Of a stretch of DNA of 64,000 nucleotides, positions 39,563 to 49,423 are shown piece by piece. This DNA comes from Acidobacteriota bacterium. GTDB taxonomy: Bacteria; Acidobacteriota; Terriglobia; Terriglobales; SCQP01. A model generated the notes under the pieces. The model made no database searches. It had not been told where the DNA came from and worked only from the letters and a program-made list of their open reading frames with translations. The position numbers and the translations under genes were made by a program. The stretch is taken from contig SCQP01000002.1 in assembly GCA_004299485.1 (NCBI GenBank), positions 62,001-126,000 of the forward strand. The letters are read 5' to 3'. The number at the start of each line of letters is the position of its first letter. Positions within the stretch are counted from its first letter, which is position 1.

Positions 39563-41805
39563 GGGTGGGACTCGATTGCCTGCGCGATGGCGGCTTGGCC
39601 GAGAGAGAGGCCGCCGTCGTTCATGGGCACTTGCTGAGGGACGAAGACGTGGAAGCCGGAAGACTCAAGGGACTGGAGGGTTGCGGACAACAGGATTTGG
39701 TTTTGAAACACGCCGCCTCCGAGGCATACGCGGTCGCCGGCGCCAGCATCGCGCAGGGTGCGACACGTTGCCGTGATGGCAGCGGCGAGGGTGGCGTGGA
39801 GGCGTGCGGCAAGGAGTTCGATGCGCTCACCGCGGGTGCGGGCCGCTGCCAAAGAGGTGAATAAAGAGGCCAGGGGCCAGGGGACAGGGGCCAGGGGGCA
39901 CGCGAGGGCCGCGGTTTCGACACGCATCGCGGGGTCGGCTTCGAAGGTCACTTCTTCGGTTTCAGGGAAGAGGCCGAGAATAGCGGCGGCGGCGTCGAAG
40001 AGGCGGCCAGCAGAGGTGCAGGGAACGCAGAGCGAGGGGCGGTGGAGGAGGGTCCAGACCATTTCGAGGCGCTTGGGGGCGAGATTGGGCCAGAGCTGGC
40101 GGGCGATGGGGAGGGCGGCGTCACCGAGCTCGCGATAGAGGTAGGCGAGACCGAGGCGCCAGGGCTGGCGGATGGCGGCTTCGCCGCCGGGGAGGAGAAT
40201 TTCGGGCAGGTGGGCGAGGCGGCGGAAAACAGAGCGGGAGGCGAGGAGGAACTCTCCGCCCCAGATGGCGCCGTCGCTGCCATAGCCGGTGCCATCCCAG
40301 GCGACGCCGAGGACGTCGCCCTCGAGTTGATATTCGGCCATGCAGGCGGCGATGTGGGCGTGGTGGTGCTGCACCGCAATGATGCGCCCGATGCCGAGTT
40401 GGGGGGCGAGTGTGCGCACCCATTGATTAAGCAGATAGCCGGGATGGGCATCGAGTGCGAGCACTTTGGGGCGAACGCTAAGTAGGGTCAAGTAATGCTT
40501 TAGGGTTTGTTCGTAAAAAGACCAGACGGGAGGGTTCGCCATGTCGCCGGTGTGAGGGGAAAGAAACGCCTGGGAGCCGCGGGTGAGGCAGAAGGTGTTC
40601 TTGAGTTCGGCGCCGGCTGCGAGGATGGCAAGGGCCGCGGGACAGGGGACCGGGGTCAGAGCAAGCGGTTGAGGGACGTAGCCGCGGGCGCGGCGCAGCA
40701 GGTGCAGGCGGCCGGCGGCGACGAAGGCCACAGAATCGTCGGCGCGGGCGTGGATGGGGCGAGAGTGGTCGAGGAAGCAGTCGGCGATGCCGGTGAGGTT
40801 GGCGTGGGCTTCGGATGCCGAGGCGGCGAGGGGTTCGGAGCCACGATTGCCACTCGTCATCAGCAAGAAGGGCTTGCCATAGGCGGCGAGCAAGAGGTCG
40901 TGCAAGGGGCTACTGGGGAGCATGATGCCGAGGCGGAGTTGGCCGGGAGCGGCGGAGGGGCAGATTTTGGGAGAAGCGGGATCGCGGCGGCGGAGGAGGA
41001 CAATCGGGCGGGCGGAGCTTTCCAGCGCCGTGCGCTCGATGTCGCTGAGATGGCAGATTTGTGCGACCGCGGCGAGGTCGGCGGCAAGGAGAGCGAAGGG
41101 CTTGCGGGGACGGTTCTTGGCGGCACGGAGGCGGGCGACGGTGCTTTCGTTGGCGGGGTCACAGGCGAGCTGAAAGCCGCCGACGTTCTTGATGGCGACG
41201 ATGTTGCCGGCACGGAGGCGGGCGGCGGTGGCATCGAGCGAGCAGGAAAGCTGGGGGCCGCAGGCGGGGCAGGCGTTGGGTTGAGCATGAAAGCGGCGGT
41301 CGAGGGGCGAGTCGTATTCCTGCTGACACTGTGCGCACATAGGGAAGGCGGCCATGGTGGTGAGGGGGCGGTCGTAAGGAACGCCGCGGGTGATGGTGTA
41401 GCGCGGGCCGCAGTGGGTGCAGTTGGTGAAGGCATAGCCGTGGCGGCGGTTGTGCGCATCGAGGTAATCCTCGTGGCAGTGGGGGCAGGGGGCGGTGTCA
41501 GGAGCGATCTGGGCGGGTACGGCGGAAAGCGAGCGGCTGGGGAGAATGTGGAAGCCGGCACCGCCATTGGCGGCGATGGTCTGGACGGAAGTGGATTCGA
41601 CGCGGGCAAGTGGTGGGGGTTGGGAGCGGAGCTGATGAAGAAAAAGTTCGAGAGCGGCTTCGGGCCCTTCGGCCTCAATCGTGACGCCGGCGGTGGAGTT
41701 CCAGACGGCGCCGTTGAGACCGCAACCGGAGGCAAGCTGATAGACAAAAGGACGGAAGCCGACCCCCTGTACCGCACCAGTAACTTCAATGCGCCGGCGT
41801 GCCAC
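39553..41805 (-). CDS. hypF: Carbamoyltransferase HypF
   Basis: A 750-residue enzyme that transfers the carbamoyl group to the HypE C-terminal Cys. Domains in order: acylphosphatase (EVTGAVQGVGFRPFVYQLA), two zinc-finger pairs (CPHCHEDYLDAHNRRHGYAFTNCTHCG and CAQC...CPAC), a YrdC-like domain and a Kae1-like domain (VQHHHAHIAACMAEYQLEGDVLGVAWDGTGYG). Two G-rich heptamer arrays lie inside the coding region (39868-39895 and 40632-40659). It is the first gene of the hyp operon, divergent from the tamA gene. Confidence 0.95.
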   Translation of the reverse strand: MARRRIEVTGAVQGVGFRPFVYQLASGCGLNGAVWNSTAGVTIEAEGPEAALELFLHQLRSQPPPLARVESTSVQTIAANGGAGFHILPSRSLSAVPAQIAPDTAPCPHCHEDYLDAHNRRHGYAFTNCTHCGPRYTITRGVPYDRPLTTMAAFPMCAQCQQEYDSPLDRRFHAQPNACPACGPQLSCSLDATAARLRAGNIVAIKNVGGFQLACDPANESTVARLRAAKNRPRKPFALLAADLAAVAQICHLSDIERTALESSARPIVLLRRRDPASPKICPSAAPGQLRLGIMLPSSPLHDLLLAAYGKPFLLMTSGNRGSEPLAASASEAHANLTGIADCFLDHSRPIHARADDSVAFVAAGRLHLLRRARGYVPQPLALTPVPCPAALAILAAGAELKNTFCLTRGSQAFLSPHTGDMANPPVWSFYEQTLKHYLTLLSVRPKVLALDAHPGYLLNQWVRTLAPQLGIGRIIAVQHHHAHIAACMAEYQLEGDVLGVAWDGTGYGSDGAIWGGEFLLASRSVFRRLAHLPEILLPGGEAAIRQPWRLGLAYLYRELGDAALPIARQLWPNLAPKRLEMVWTLLHRPSLCVPCTSAGRLFDAAAAILGLFPETEEVTFEADPAMRVETAALACPLAPVPWPLASLFTSLAAARTRGERIELLAARLHATLAAAITATCRTLRDAGAGDRVCLGGGVFQNQILLSATLQSLESSGFHVFVPQQVPMNDGGLSLGQAAIAQAIESHPCA
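39868..39895. repeat. Heptamer array inside hypF, first
   Basis: Four plus-strand 7-bp units: GGCCAGG, GGCCAGG, GGACAGG, GGCCAGG, with a partial fifth unit. It encodes, antisense, the run PLAPVPWPLA in the C-terminal part of HypF. Confidence 0.8.
40632..40659. repeat. Heptamer array inside hypF, second
   Basis: Four plus-strand 7-bp units GGGCCGC, GGGACAG, GGGACCG, GGGTCAG. It lies in the middle of hypF and encodes the segment LTPVPCPAALAIL on the coding strand. The unit family (GGGNCAG) is the same type as the other hypF array and the tamB array. Confidence 0.7.
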
Positions 41806-41873
41806 TTGTAAGGCGATGCGAAACTGCGGCTTGCCGTGAGAGCATCTATAGAAGGAATCGCGAATTGCGCTGG

Positions 41874-44800
41874 ATGGGCCTCCTCATGTTGCTGGGCACA
41901 CTGCTGCCCACTGGCTGGGCACAAACGCCCGGAACGACCCCGCTCGACCTGTTTCAGGGGCGGCCGGTGACGGCGGTGGAGCTGGCGGGGCGGCCGGGAT
42001 TGGATACGGCGCCGCTGATCGCGGCCTTGCCGCAGCAGGCGGGAGAGTTGCTGGATGAAGGCAAGATTACGGCCTCGGTAACGCTGCTACGGCAACGAAT
42101 GGGTGCCAAGGTCACGTCGGTTGTGGTCAATGTGATTCCGGAGGTGAGCGGAGTCCGGCTCCAGTTCCTGTTGCGACCGGCGGATTTCTTTGGCATCTAC
42201 CAATTTCCGGGAGCCTTGCAGTTTCCCTACACGCGGTTGTTGGAGGCGGCGCACTACGCGACGCAAACACCCTACACGGCCGATGCGGTGAGCAGCGCTG
42301 TCAGCGGACTACAAAACTATTTTCAGCAGGAGGGGTATTTTCAGGCGCGCGTCGAACCGGAGGAGCGCGTGGACGACGGACACGGGGTGGTCAATTTGAC
42401 CTTCGCTACTGCACTGGGGCCACGCGCCCGCTTTGGCGCGGTACGCTTTGATGGGGCGACCGGGGCGCAAGCGGCGGATCTACTGGCGACGCTGAGCTCG
42501 TTTTGGGCGCGGCTGCGGCGGAAATCGGTGACTTCCGGCAGGTTGTACTCACGGCAGCGGCTGCAGGTGGCGGCGGCGTATCTGCAATCGCACTTGAATG
42601 GCGAAGGCTATTTGGGCGCACAAGTGAGCCCGCGCGGGGCAACCTATCACCCCGAGAGCAATCGGGCAGACATTGCGTTTGACGTTCAGGCCGGGCCGAA
42701 AGTCGACCTCAGCATTACCGGCGCCCACCTTTGGCCGTGGACCCGCCACGGCTTGCTTCCTTTCTACAGCGAAAGCAACGTTGCGCCGGCCGCCGTGCAG
42801 GACGGGCAGCAAAATCTAGCCAGCTACTTTGCCTCCAAAGGCTACTTCAATGCGGTGGTCACCACCAAGGTGACGACCACCACGGTGGGGGGGGAAACGG
42901 AGACGCGGCAGACGCAGGCCTCGGCTGCCGATCTCACGGTGCCGCCGGCACCACCAGCGCCGGCGGCTGAACCGCTGCAATTGAAGTCGATTGCCTACCA
43001 CATCGACAAAGGGCCACGGAATGATGTTGAGGCGATCCGGTTCACGGGCAATCAGTTTTACTCGCGCGCTGACCTGTTGCCGCTGGTGCAGGTGAAGCTG
43101 GAAGGGCTGCTTTCGCATGGCGATTTCAGCGCCGAGCTGCTGCGGCAGAGCGTATCGAATCTTGAGGCGCTATACAAGGGTTCCGGGTACAGCAACGTGC
43201 AGGTCACGCCCGAGATTACGCATCCGGGCGGCAATCTGGTGGTGACGTTCAAGATCAAGGAGGGCACTCAGGATTTCGTTTCGGCTCTCAAGATTGAAGG
43301 GAATGCAGTGGCGCCGGGTGTGTTTGCGCCGCAAGGACTAATGATCGGCAACGGTACACCCTTTTCGCAGACGCTGATTTCGGAAGACAGGGCGCAAATT
43401 CTGGCGTATTACCTGTCGCATGGCTATCTCAATGCCAACTTCCGCGCTACGGCGGCACCGACGCCCGGGCATCCGCACCAGGTAGAAGTGACGTATCACA
43501 TTCAGGAAGGCCCGCAGGTGCATACCGCCGCGGTGTTGACCTATGGCCGTCAGCAAACCAATGCGCGACTGATTCGTCTATTGACGAGCGACCTGAAACC
43601 CAAGGAGCCGCTGACGGAAAACGATTTGCTTCAAGCAGCGAGCCAGCTTTACAGCCCGGGCATTTTTGACTGGGCCGATGTGGGACCGCGGCGTCCGATT
43701 GCCGACCAGACGCAGGCCGACGTACTGGTGAAGGTGCACGAGGCGGCGAGGAACTCGCTGGTGTGGGGGTTTGGATTCGATCTGACGAACCGCGGGGGCA
43801 GCATTCCGTCCGGCACGATCGCGCTGCCGGGGCTGCCGGTGGTGGGGCTGCCGTCGAGTTTCGTCACGAGCCAAGCGACGTTTTTTGGGCCGAGTGTGAA
43901 CGTGGAGTACACGCGGCTGAACGAGGGCGGCAAAGCCGGGACGCTGAGCTTTGGGGGCTTTGCGGGGCGGCTGGATCAACATGGTTCGGTTACCTGGACC
44001 GATCCGTATCTGTTCTGGACAAAATTCACCGGGAATCTGCTGATTTCCGGTGAGCACGATTCACAGAACCCGGTTTTTACGGCGCAGATTGGACAAATTG
44101 GCTACCAACTCGAGCGTCCGCTCAATCTGGATCGAACCACCAATCTGTTTCTGCGGTACAGCTACAGCCAAACGGGATTGAGTCAATTGCTGATTCCGGA
44201 CCTGGTGCCCGAGCGGGACCGGCACATCCGGCTGTCGACGCTTTCGGCGACGTTTCTGCGGGACACGCGTGACAATCCTCTGGATGCACACAAAGGGATG
44301 TTGCAGAGCTACGAGGTGGATCTCAATACGACGGCGCTGGGATCGAATGTAGATTTTGCGAAGGTGCTGACGCAGACGGCATATTACAAGACCCTCCATC
44401 TGCTCGGGCAGCCGAGCACGGTCTGGGCCAACAGTTTGCGTCTGGGACTGGAGCGAGCCTTTGCCGGCAGCTTCATTCCGCTCAGTCAGGCGTTTTTCAG
44501 CGGCGGCGGCAGTACGCTGCGGGGCTTTCCGCTGGATGGCGCGGGGCCGCAGAAGACGATCCCGGCTTGCGGCAATCCCAACGTGCCATCGACATGCTCA
44601 CTGATTCAGGTGCCGGTGGGCGGCAGCGCGCTGCTGATCTTCAATTCCGAGTTGCGCATTCCGACGCCGGAGGTCTGGAAGAATCTGGGCATTGCCTTGT
44701 TCTACGATGGCGGCAATGTATTCAACCACGTTGGCCTGAATACGATCGGGGCATCCTATACCAACACGATCGGTTTTGGGTTGCGCTATCAGACGGCGGT

Positions 44801-44894
44801 GGGACCGATTCGGATTGATTTCGGCCACAACCTAAATGCCGTGCCGGGTATATCGGCGACGCAAATTTTCATTACTTTGGGGCAGGCGTTTTGA
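41874..44894 (+). CDS. Omp85-family outer membrane assembly protein (TamA/BamA-like)
   Basis: About 1006 residues. A signal peptide (GLLMLLGTLLPTGWAQ) is followed by several POTRA-like repeats (for example FTGNQFYSRADLLPLVQVKLEG and LKIEGNAVAPGVFAPQGL), then a C-terminal beta-barrel with VWGFGFDLTNRGG, FLRDTRDNPLDAHKGMLQSYEV, FFSGGGSTLRGFPLDGAGP and the last strand GFGLRYQTAVGPIRIDFGHNLN. Six or more POTRA-like modules make it longer than TamA. Coupling to tamB supports a TamA-like role. ATG 41874 is used because the signal peptide starts there. Confidence 0.88.
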   Translation: MGLLMLLGTLLPTGWAQTPGTTPLDLFQGRPVTAVELAGRPGLDTAPLIAALPQQAGELLDEGKITASVTLLRQRMGAKVTSVVVNVIPEVSGVRLQFLLRPADFFGIYQFPGALQFPYTRLLEAAHYATQTPYTADAVSSAVSGLQNYFQQEGYFQARVEPEERVDDGHGVVNLTFATALGPRARFGAVRFDGATGAQAADLLATLSSFWARLRRKSVTSGRLYSRQRLQVAAAYLQSHLNGEGYLGAQVSPRGATYHPESNRADIAFDVQAGPKVDLSITGAHLWPWTRHGLLPFYSESNVAPAAVQDGQQNLASYFASKGYFNAVVTTKVTTTTVGGETETRQTQASAADLTVPPAPPAPAAEPLQLKSIAYHIDKGPRNDVEAIRFTGNQFYSRADLLPLVQVKLEGLLSHGDFSAELLRQSVSNLEALYKGSGYSNVQVTPEITHPGGNLVVTFKIKEGTQDFVSALKIEGNAVAPGVFAPQGLMIGNGTPFSQTLISEDRAQILAYYLSHGYLNANFRATAAPTPGHPHQVEVTYHIQEGPQVHTAAVLTYGRQQTNARLIRLLTSDLKPKEPLTENDLLQAASQLYSPGIFDWADVGPRRPIADQTQADVLVKVHEAARNSLVWGFGFDLTNRGGSIPSGTIALPGLPVVGLPSSFVTSQATFFGPSVNVEYTRLNEGGKAGTLSFGGFAGRLDQHGSVTWTDPYLFWTKFTGNLLISGEHDSQNPVFTAQIGQIGYQLERPLNLDRTTNLFLRYSYSQTGLSQLLIPDLVPERDRHIRLSTLSATFLRDTRDNPLDAHKGMLQSYEVDLNTTALGSNVDFAKVLTQTAYYKTLHLLGQPSTVWANSLRLGLERAFAGSFIPLSQAFFSGGGSTLRGFPLDGAGPQKTIPACGNPNVPSTCSLIQVPVGGSALLIFNSELRIPTPEVWKNLGIALFYDGGNVFNHVGLNTIGASYTNTIGFGLRYQTAVGPIRIDFGHNLNAVPGISATQIFITLGQAF

Positions 44895-47800
44895 GTAAGG
44901 CGAGTCATCTCTGGCGGCGGATTGGGATTTTCGCCGCGATTGTGGTGGGGCTGGCCATTCTGGCCGTGTGGCTGGTGCTGCGCAGCTCGGGGTTTCAGCG
45001 GTACGTGGTGCAGAAGGTGGAGGGGAGCGCCAGCCAGGCGTTGGGAACGCCTGTGCATGTGGACCAGTTCCGGTTGCAGGTGCATTCGTTTACGCCCAGC
45101 GTGGATTTTTACGGCCTTGTGGTCGAGGGAAAGCCCGTTGCGGGCGTAGGTTCGCAGCAGCCGCTGGTGTTGATTCCACATTTGCACGTTGCGGTGAAGG
45201 TGACCTCAATCCTTCACTGGACGTTCCAGATCGAAGATGTCGAGCTGGACCGGCCGGTGGTGCATGTATATGTGAACGCGCAGGGGGACAGCAACCTGCC
45301 TCCGGGGGGAGGGGCCAGGGGGCAGAGGTCAGAGTCGGATGTGTTTGCGTTGGGGATTGGGCGGGCGGAGATGCGCGACGGCCAGGTTTATGTCAATGAC
45401 CGGGAGCAGAAGATCGATGCGGAGGTGAGGGGATTGGAGCTGGCGCTCGGCTACGTACCGAAGACGCAGAGCTATACGGGCAAGGTGAGCTATACGGCTG
45501 GGAGTGTGCAGGTTGCCGGGATGCCGACGATCACGAGCGGCATGGCGATGCAGTTCACGGCTTCACGCAACGGGGTGCAAATACCCTCGCTCACGCTGAC
45601 GGCGGACGGCGTGAAGGTGAGCGCGCAGGCGACGCTGACCGGCTACGCGGAACCACGGCTTGCCGCAGCGTATCGGGTGCAGGCGGATCTTGGCCGGCTG
45701 CGGAAGGCTCTGCGCGAGCCGGCGCTGCCCGCGGGTCAGGCGGAGATGGTTGGGCAGGCGAAGTACGCCAATAACGAGTTCAGCACCGAGGGTCGGTTTT
45801 CCAGCGCAGCCATGGAGCTGAGGCTGGCCGGGTTGGCGGCGCCGGTGCGCCATTTGAGCGGCGCGTACCAGTTTGCTCATGGAAAGCTGCAGGTCAGCCA
45901 GATGCGCGCGGAGGTGATGGGCGGGCGATTGCAAGCTGGAGCTTCGGTAGAGAATTTCGCGGCGCCGCGGCTACAGGCGAGCGCCCAACTGCAGGACGCG
46001 CAGCTTGGCCGGATGGCGCGCCTGGCGCCGAACAGCCAGGCGACGCTGCAGGCGCTGGGCCTCACGGGAAAGGTGGGGGTCAAAGTCGAGGCCCGGGGCG
46101 CAGTCGCAAAGTTGCATATTGCGGCGCAGACCACGATGACCGCGATGTTCGGACCGACGAGCGTGGAGGGAAACGCGCAGGTAGCTTACGCGAATGACCG
46201 GCTGACGATTCAGAGCGGCCGGCTGCGTACGCCCCACGCCGAGGTCCGGGTGACGGGCGGATTGAGCACACGCGCGTCCGGCGCAGCGCAGTTGGAGGTG
46301 CAAGCGCAGGCCAGCGATTTTGCGGAAGTGGAATCCCTGGCGGGCCGTGCGGCGGGAGCGCTCGGTAAGCCTTTGCCGACGCTGGGGTTGCAGGGCAGCG
46401 GATCGCTCCACGCCCAGGTGGTGGGTACGCTGGCTGCACCCGTGATTGACGGACAATTCCGGGCAGTAAGACTGGGGCTGCGGGGAACACATTGGAATTC
46501 GCTGAAGGGATCGTTTGCCGCGAGTGGGGCGGAGGTGGCGTTGCGCGATGTTGAATTGCGAGCGCCCAAGGGCGCTATCAAGCTGAGCGGCAGCCTGGCG
46601 CTGGAGCACTGGAAGGCGACAGCGGCGAGTGTGATGACGGCCGCGCTCACCGTCAACTCGTTGCCGGTGAGTCAGGTAGCGGGGGCCGTGCCTGGTAAGT
46701 TGCCGCTGGAGGGCATTGTCGATGCGCAGGCAGCGGTAAACGGGACGCTGGATTCACCCGTGGGGCAGGGAACCGCGACGGTACGTTCGGCGCGGCTGGT
46801 GGTGAACGGCAAACATGCAGGGGTTGAATCGGCGCGGTTGAACTTCCAGGCGGCGGGCGGAACGATCACCGCCCAGCTCGCGGCGCAACTGGAGGCCGGA
46901 GAGATCAAGGCCAGCGGTACCTGGAAGCCGGCGTCGGGGGACTACAGCGCGCAGCTTTCGGCGCCGGGGCTCGAGTTGGCGAAAATTCCGCCGCTGGCGG
47001 CGACGCATTTGGGTATTCATGGCTTGCTGGCGTTGGAGGGCCAGGGGCAGGGAAAGATAACCGCGCCGGTTTTTGATTTGAAGCTGCGCGCGAAGGCACT
47101 TGTGACCGATGGTCAGACGGTGCAAGATCTCAGCGCGGACCTGGCGTTGTTGGGACAACAGTTGCGTGCTACGTTGACGGCGACCACGTTGCAGACGACG
47201 CTGCACGCGCAGGCAACGATCCGACTGGAAGGCAACTGGCCGGCCACGGCATCGCTCGATGCACCGGCGATTCCGCTGGCGCCGGTGCTGGCGGCGTTTG
47301 CGCCGCAGGTGGGGTCAGCGATTGTGGGGCAAACCGCGGTGCAGCTTACGCTCTCCGGACCGGTGCGCGCGCCCGAGCAGCTTCAGGTCGACGTCACCGT
47401 GCCCAAGCTGGAAATGCGCTATGAGAAAGCGCTGGAGCTGCATGCGGCGGCGCCGATGGAGGCGCATTTGGCGCACGGGGTGGTGCAGCTTGCGCCGGCG
47501 CATTTCAGCGGCTCGGGGACGGAGTTGCAGGTGCAGGGGACGGTGCCCATTCCGGCGTTGGGCGCGAGTGCGTCGGCGGCGATGAATCTGGCAGTAGCGG
47601 GCAACGTGAATCTGAAGCTGGTGCAGGCCTTTGTGCCGGACCTGGTGGCCGGCGGCAACGTGAACCTGCAGCTTCATGGCGCGGGCACACTGGCGCGACC
47701 GAATCTGACGGGAACCATTGCGGTGAGCGGTGTCAGCCTGAACGATCCCGGCTGGCCGGTGGCGCTACAAGGCGGCGAGGGCGCGCTGCGGTTGCACGAT

Positions 47801-48844
47801 GGGCGGCTGGATCTCACCGGTTTTAGTGCGAACGTCGGCAGCGGCCGGGTGACGGTGGGCGGCGGCATGGCACTGTTGCCGAAGATGCAGTTCAACTTTG
47901 CGGTAGCGGCCGAGCAGGTGAGTGTGCGTTACCCGCCCGGGCTGCGGGAGGTCATCGGGGCGAATGTGAACGTCACCGGTTCGCCAGCGGCGGCACTGGT
48001 CGCGGGCCGGGTACGCGTCGAGAGCGTCTCGCCCGCACCCGGCTTTGATTTCGCCACCTTGACCAGCCAACTGGCGCAGCAGACGGTGGCCGTCGCCACG
48101 CCGGGGGATTTTCTCACCAATTTGCGGCTGGAGCTGACGGTGAGCACGCCCAACGAGATCAACGTGGTATCGCGCGACTTCAGTATTCATGCCAACGCCA
48201 ATGTGAATGTGCGCGGAACGGGACGGGAGCCGGTGGTGCTGGGGCGGTTGGATTTGACCAGCGGCGATCTGATCTTCCGCGGCAACCGCTATGTGATCCA
48301 GGCCGGCACGCTCGATTTCGTGAACCCCATCCGGACGGTGCCGAGCGTCAACATCACCGCGGACACGACGATTCAGCAATACGATTTGCACCTGCACTTT
48401 CAGGGACCGATGGATAACATGCGCACCAGCTACACGTCCGATCCGGCCCTGCCGCCCGCGGATATCATTAGCCTGCTGGCGTTCGGCACGACTACGGAAG
48501 CTTCGGGTGCGAATCCGCTGCCGGGCAATTTAGGCGCGGAGAATCTGGTCGCCAGCGCCGTGACAAGCCAGATCACCGACCGCGTGGAGAAGATCGCCGG
48601 GATCTCGCATCTGTCGGTAGATCCGGTGCTGGGCGGAGGACAACAGAACGCCAGCGCGCGCATCACGCTGCAGCAGCGAGTGACGGCCAATCTTTACGTC
48701 ACCATCTCGACCGACGTCACCGGCACGCAGCGCAACGTGATTGAAGTGCAGTACCGGCTGTCGCCACGGGTTTCGGTCAGCGGCGTGCGGAAGCAGAACG
48801 GCGGGTTTGGGGCGAATTTGCAGTTCAAGAAGACGTGGCACTGA
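44891..48844 (+). CDS. tamB: TamB-like inner-membrane to outer-membrane bridging protein
   Basis: A 1317-residue AsmA/TamB-family protein. One N-terminal membrane helix (RIGIFAAIVVGLAILAVWLVLRS) anchors it; the rest is a long beta-taco with repeated short strands; the C-terminal TamB domain carries FDFATLTSQLAQ, LDLTSGDLIFRGNRYVIQAGTLDFVNPIRTVPSVNITADTTIQQYDLHL and DIISLLAFGTTTEA. It starts at TTG overlapping the tamA stop (TTGA), so the pair is coupled. Proteins of this type move phospholipid or help insert outer-membrane proteins. Confidence 0.93.
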   Translation: MSKASHLWRRIGIFAAIVVGLAILAVWLVLRSSGFQRYVVQKVEGSASQALGTPVHVDQFRLQVHSFTPSVDFYGLVVEGKPVAGVGSQQPLVLIPHLHVAVKVTSILHWTFQIEDVELDRPVVHVYVNAQGDSNLPPGGGARGQRSESDVFALGIGRAEMRDGQVYVNDREQKIDAEVRGLELALGYVPKTQSYTGKVSYTAGSVQVAGMPTITSGMAMQFTASRNGVQIPSLTLTADGVKVSAQATLTGYAEPRLAAAYRVQADLGRLRKALREPALPAGQAEMVGQAKYANNEFSTEGRFSSAAMELRLAGLAAPVRHLSGAYQFAHGKLQVSQMRAEVMGGRLQAGASVENFAAPRLQASAQLQDAQLGRMARLAPNSQATLQALGLTGKVGVKVEARGAVAKLHIAAQTTMTAMFGPTSVEGNAQVAYANDRLTIQSGRLRTPHAEVRVTGGLSTRASGAAQLEVQAQASDFAEVESLAGRAAGALGKPLPTLGLQGSGSLHAQVVGTLAAPVIDGQFRAVRLGLRGTHWNSLKGSFAASGAEVALRDVELRAPKGAIKLSGSLALEHWKATAASVMTAALTVNSLPVSQVAGAVPGKLPLEGIVDAQAAVNGTLDSPVGQGTATVRSARLVVNGKHAGVESARLNFQAAGGTITAQLAAQLEAGEIKASGTWKPASGDYSAQLSAPGLELAKIPPLAATHLGIHGLLALEGQGQGKITAPVFDLKLRAKALVTDGQTVQDLSADLALLGQQLRATLTATTLQTTLHAQATIRLEGNWPATASLDAPAIPLAPVLAAFAPQVGSAIVGQTAVQLTLSGPVRAPEQLQVDVTVPKLEMRYEKALELHAAAPMEAHLAHGVVQLAPAHFSGSGTELQVQGTVPIPALGASASAAMNLAVAGNVNLKLVQAFVPDLVAGGNVNLQLHGAGTLARPNLTGTIAVSGVSLNDPGWPVALQGGEGALRLHDGRLDLTGFSANVGSGRVTVGGGMALLPKMQFNFAVAAEQVSVRYPPGLREVIGANVNVTGSPAAALVAGRVRVESVSPAPGFDFATLTSQLAQQTVAVATPGDFLTNLRLELTVSTPNEINVVSRDFSIHANANVNVRGTGREPVVLGRLDLTSGDLIFRGNRYVIQAGTLDFVNPIRTVPSVNITADTTIQQYDLHLHFQGPMDNMRTSYTSDPALPPADIISLLAFGTTTEASGANPLPGNLGAENLVASAVTSQITDRVEKIAGISHLSVDPVLGGGQQNASARITLQQRVTANLYVTISTDVTGTQRNVIEVQYRLSPRVSVSGVRKQNGGFGANLQFKKTWH
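45304..45338. repeat. Heptamer array inside tamB
   Basis: Five 7-bp units: GGGGGGA, GGGGCCA, GGGGGCA, GAGGTCA, GAGTCGG. It codes for PPGGGARGQRSESD between the first helical stretch and the first beta strands of TamB, a plausible linker where extra residues would be tolerated. Confidence 0.65.
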
Positions 48845-48862
48845 GGCGGTCTGCGGGGGCGG

Positions 48863-49168
48863 TCATTGGCCGGGGGCGAGCTGGCCGCAGGCGACGGGGA
48901 GGGTGGCCTGGGCGGGAACTCCAGGGAGCGAGACGACGGTTGCGGGTAGTTTGGTGGAGGGCGGAACGCCGTGAATGTAGACGACACGGTGGGCCAGGTC
49001 GAGTTGGGATCCATGGAAGTGGGTGGCCATGGCTTTTTCGAGCGCCGGCAACGAGACGGTTTTGCGATAGATTAGGCGGCGGGTTGTGGAAGAGCGGGGA
49101 TAGGTACTGGCGGCAATCTGGGGCGAAGCGACGACCAGTGCGGCCGGGGAAAGATAGTGCTTTTTCAT
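48863..49168 (-). CDS. Small exported protein of unknown function
   Basis: A 101-residue protein. ATG 49168 follows a good Shine-Dalgarno (TTAGGAGATTGCC) and starts KKHYLSPAALVVASPQIAAS, a weak signal-peptide-like stretch. The middle contains LPALEKAMATHFHGSQLDLAHRVVYIHGVPPSTKLPATVVSLPGVP, of unknown fold, and the tail ends ACGQLAPGQ. It is convergent with tamB (19-bp gap). No known family; moderately likely to be real because of the clear ribosome-binding site. Confidence 0.5.
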   Translation of the reverse strand: MKKHYLSPAALVVASPQIAASTYPRSSTTRRLIYRKTVSLPALEKAMATHFHGSQLDLAHRVVYIHGVPPSTKLPATVVSLPGVPAQATLPVACGQLAPGQ

Positions 49169-49423
49169 GGCAATCTCCTAACGAAAGATTACTGGATTTG
49201 ATGTTGGGCAAGCGGTACCCGCCCGGGTGGGCCTTGAGCGACATGTCCGCATTCGTGCGGCCGCAGCTTGGAGGAGACCTGAGTAATCTGCGGGTGGTGG
49301 CGGCAGCTTCACCTCGGGACGCCTATATGCTTCGTCGCAGCCGGTGAGAGTGCCTTAATATGTCAGGGTAGACATTTCCTTAAAGGCACGGTGTGATATT
49401 GTGGCAAGCGGAGCGGAACTTAT
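49169..49423. other. Intergenic region upstream of the propeller genes
   Basis: A 255-bp gap between two divergent genes. A 48-codon frame (49200-49347, MLGKRYPPGW...) has no evident ribosome-binding site and no recognisable similarity, so it is not annotated. A short inverted repeat ATGTC-agggta-GACAT (near 49358-49373) lies about 55 bp before the first propeller gene and could be an operator; no -10/-35 pair is clear. Confidence 0.45.

Noticed and set aside
40507-41811. Long plus-strand open frame opposite hypF
   Set aside because: Antisense shadow; HypF on the minus strand has all family motifs.
49200-49347. 48-codon plus-strand frame MLGKRYPPGW...
   Set aside because: No ribosome-binding site, no similarity and no coding-like signal.
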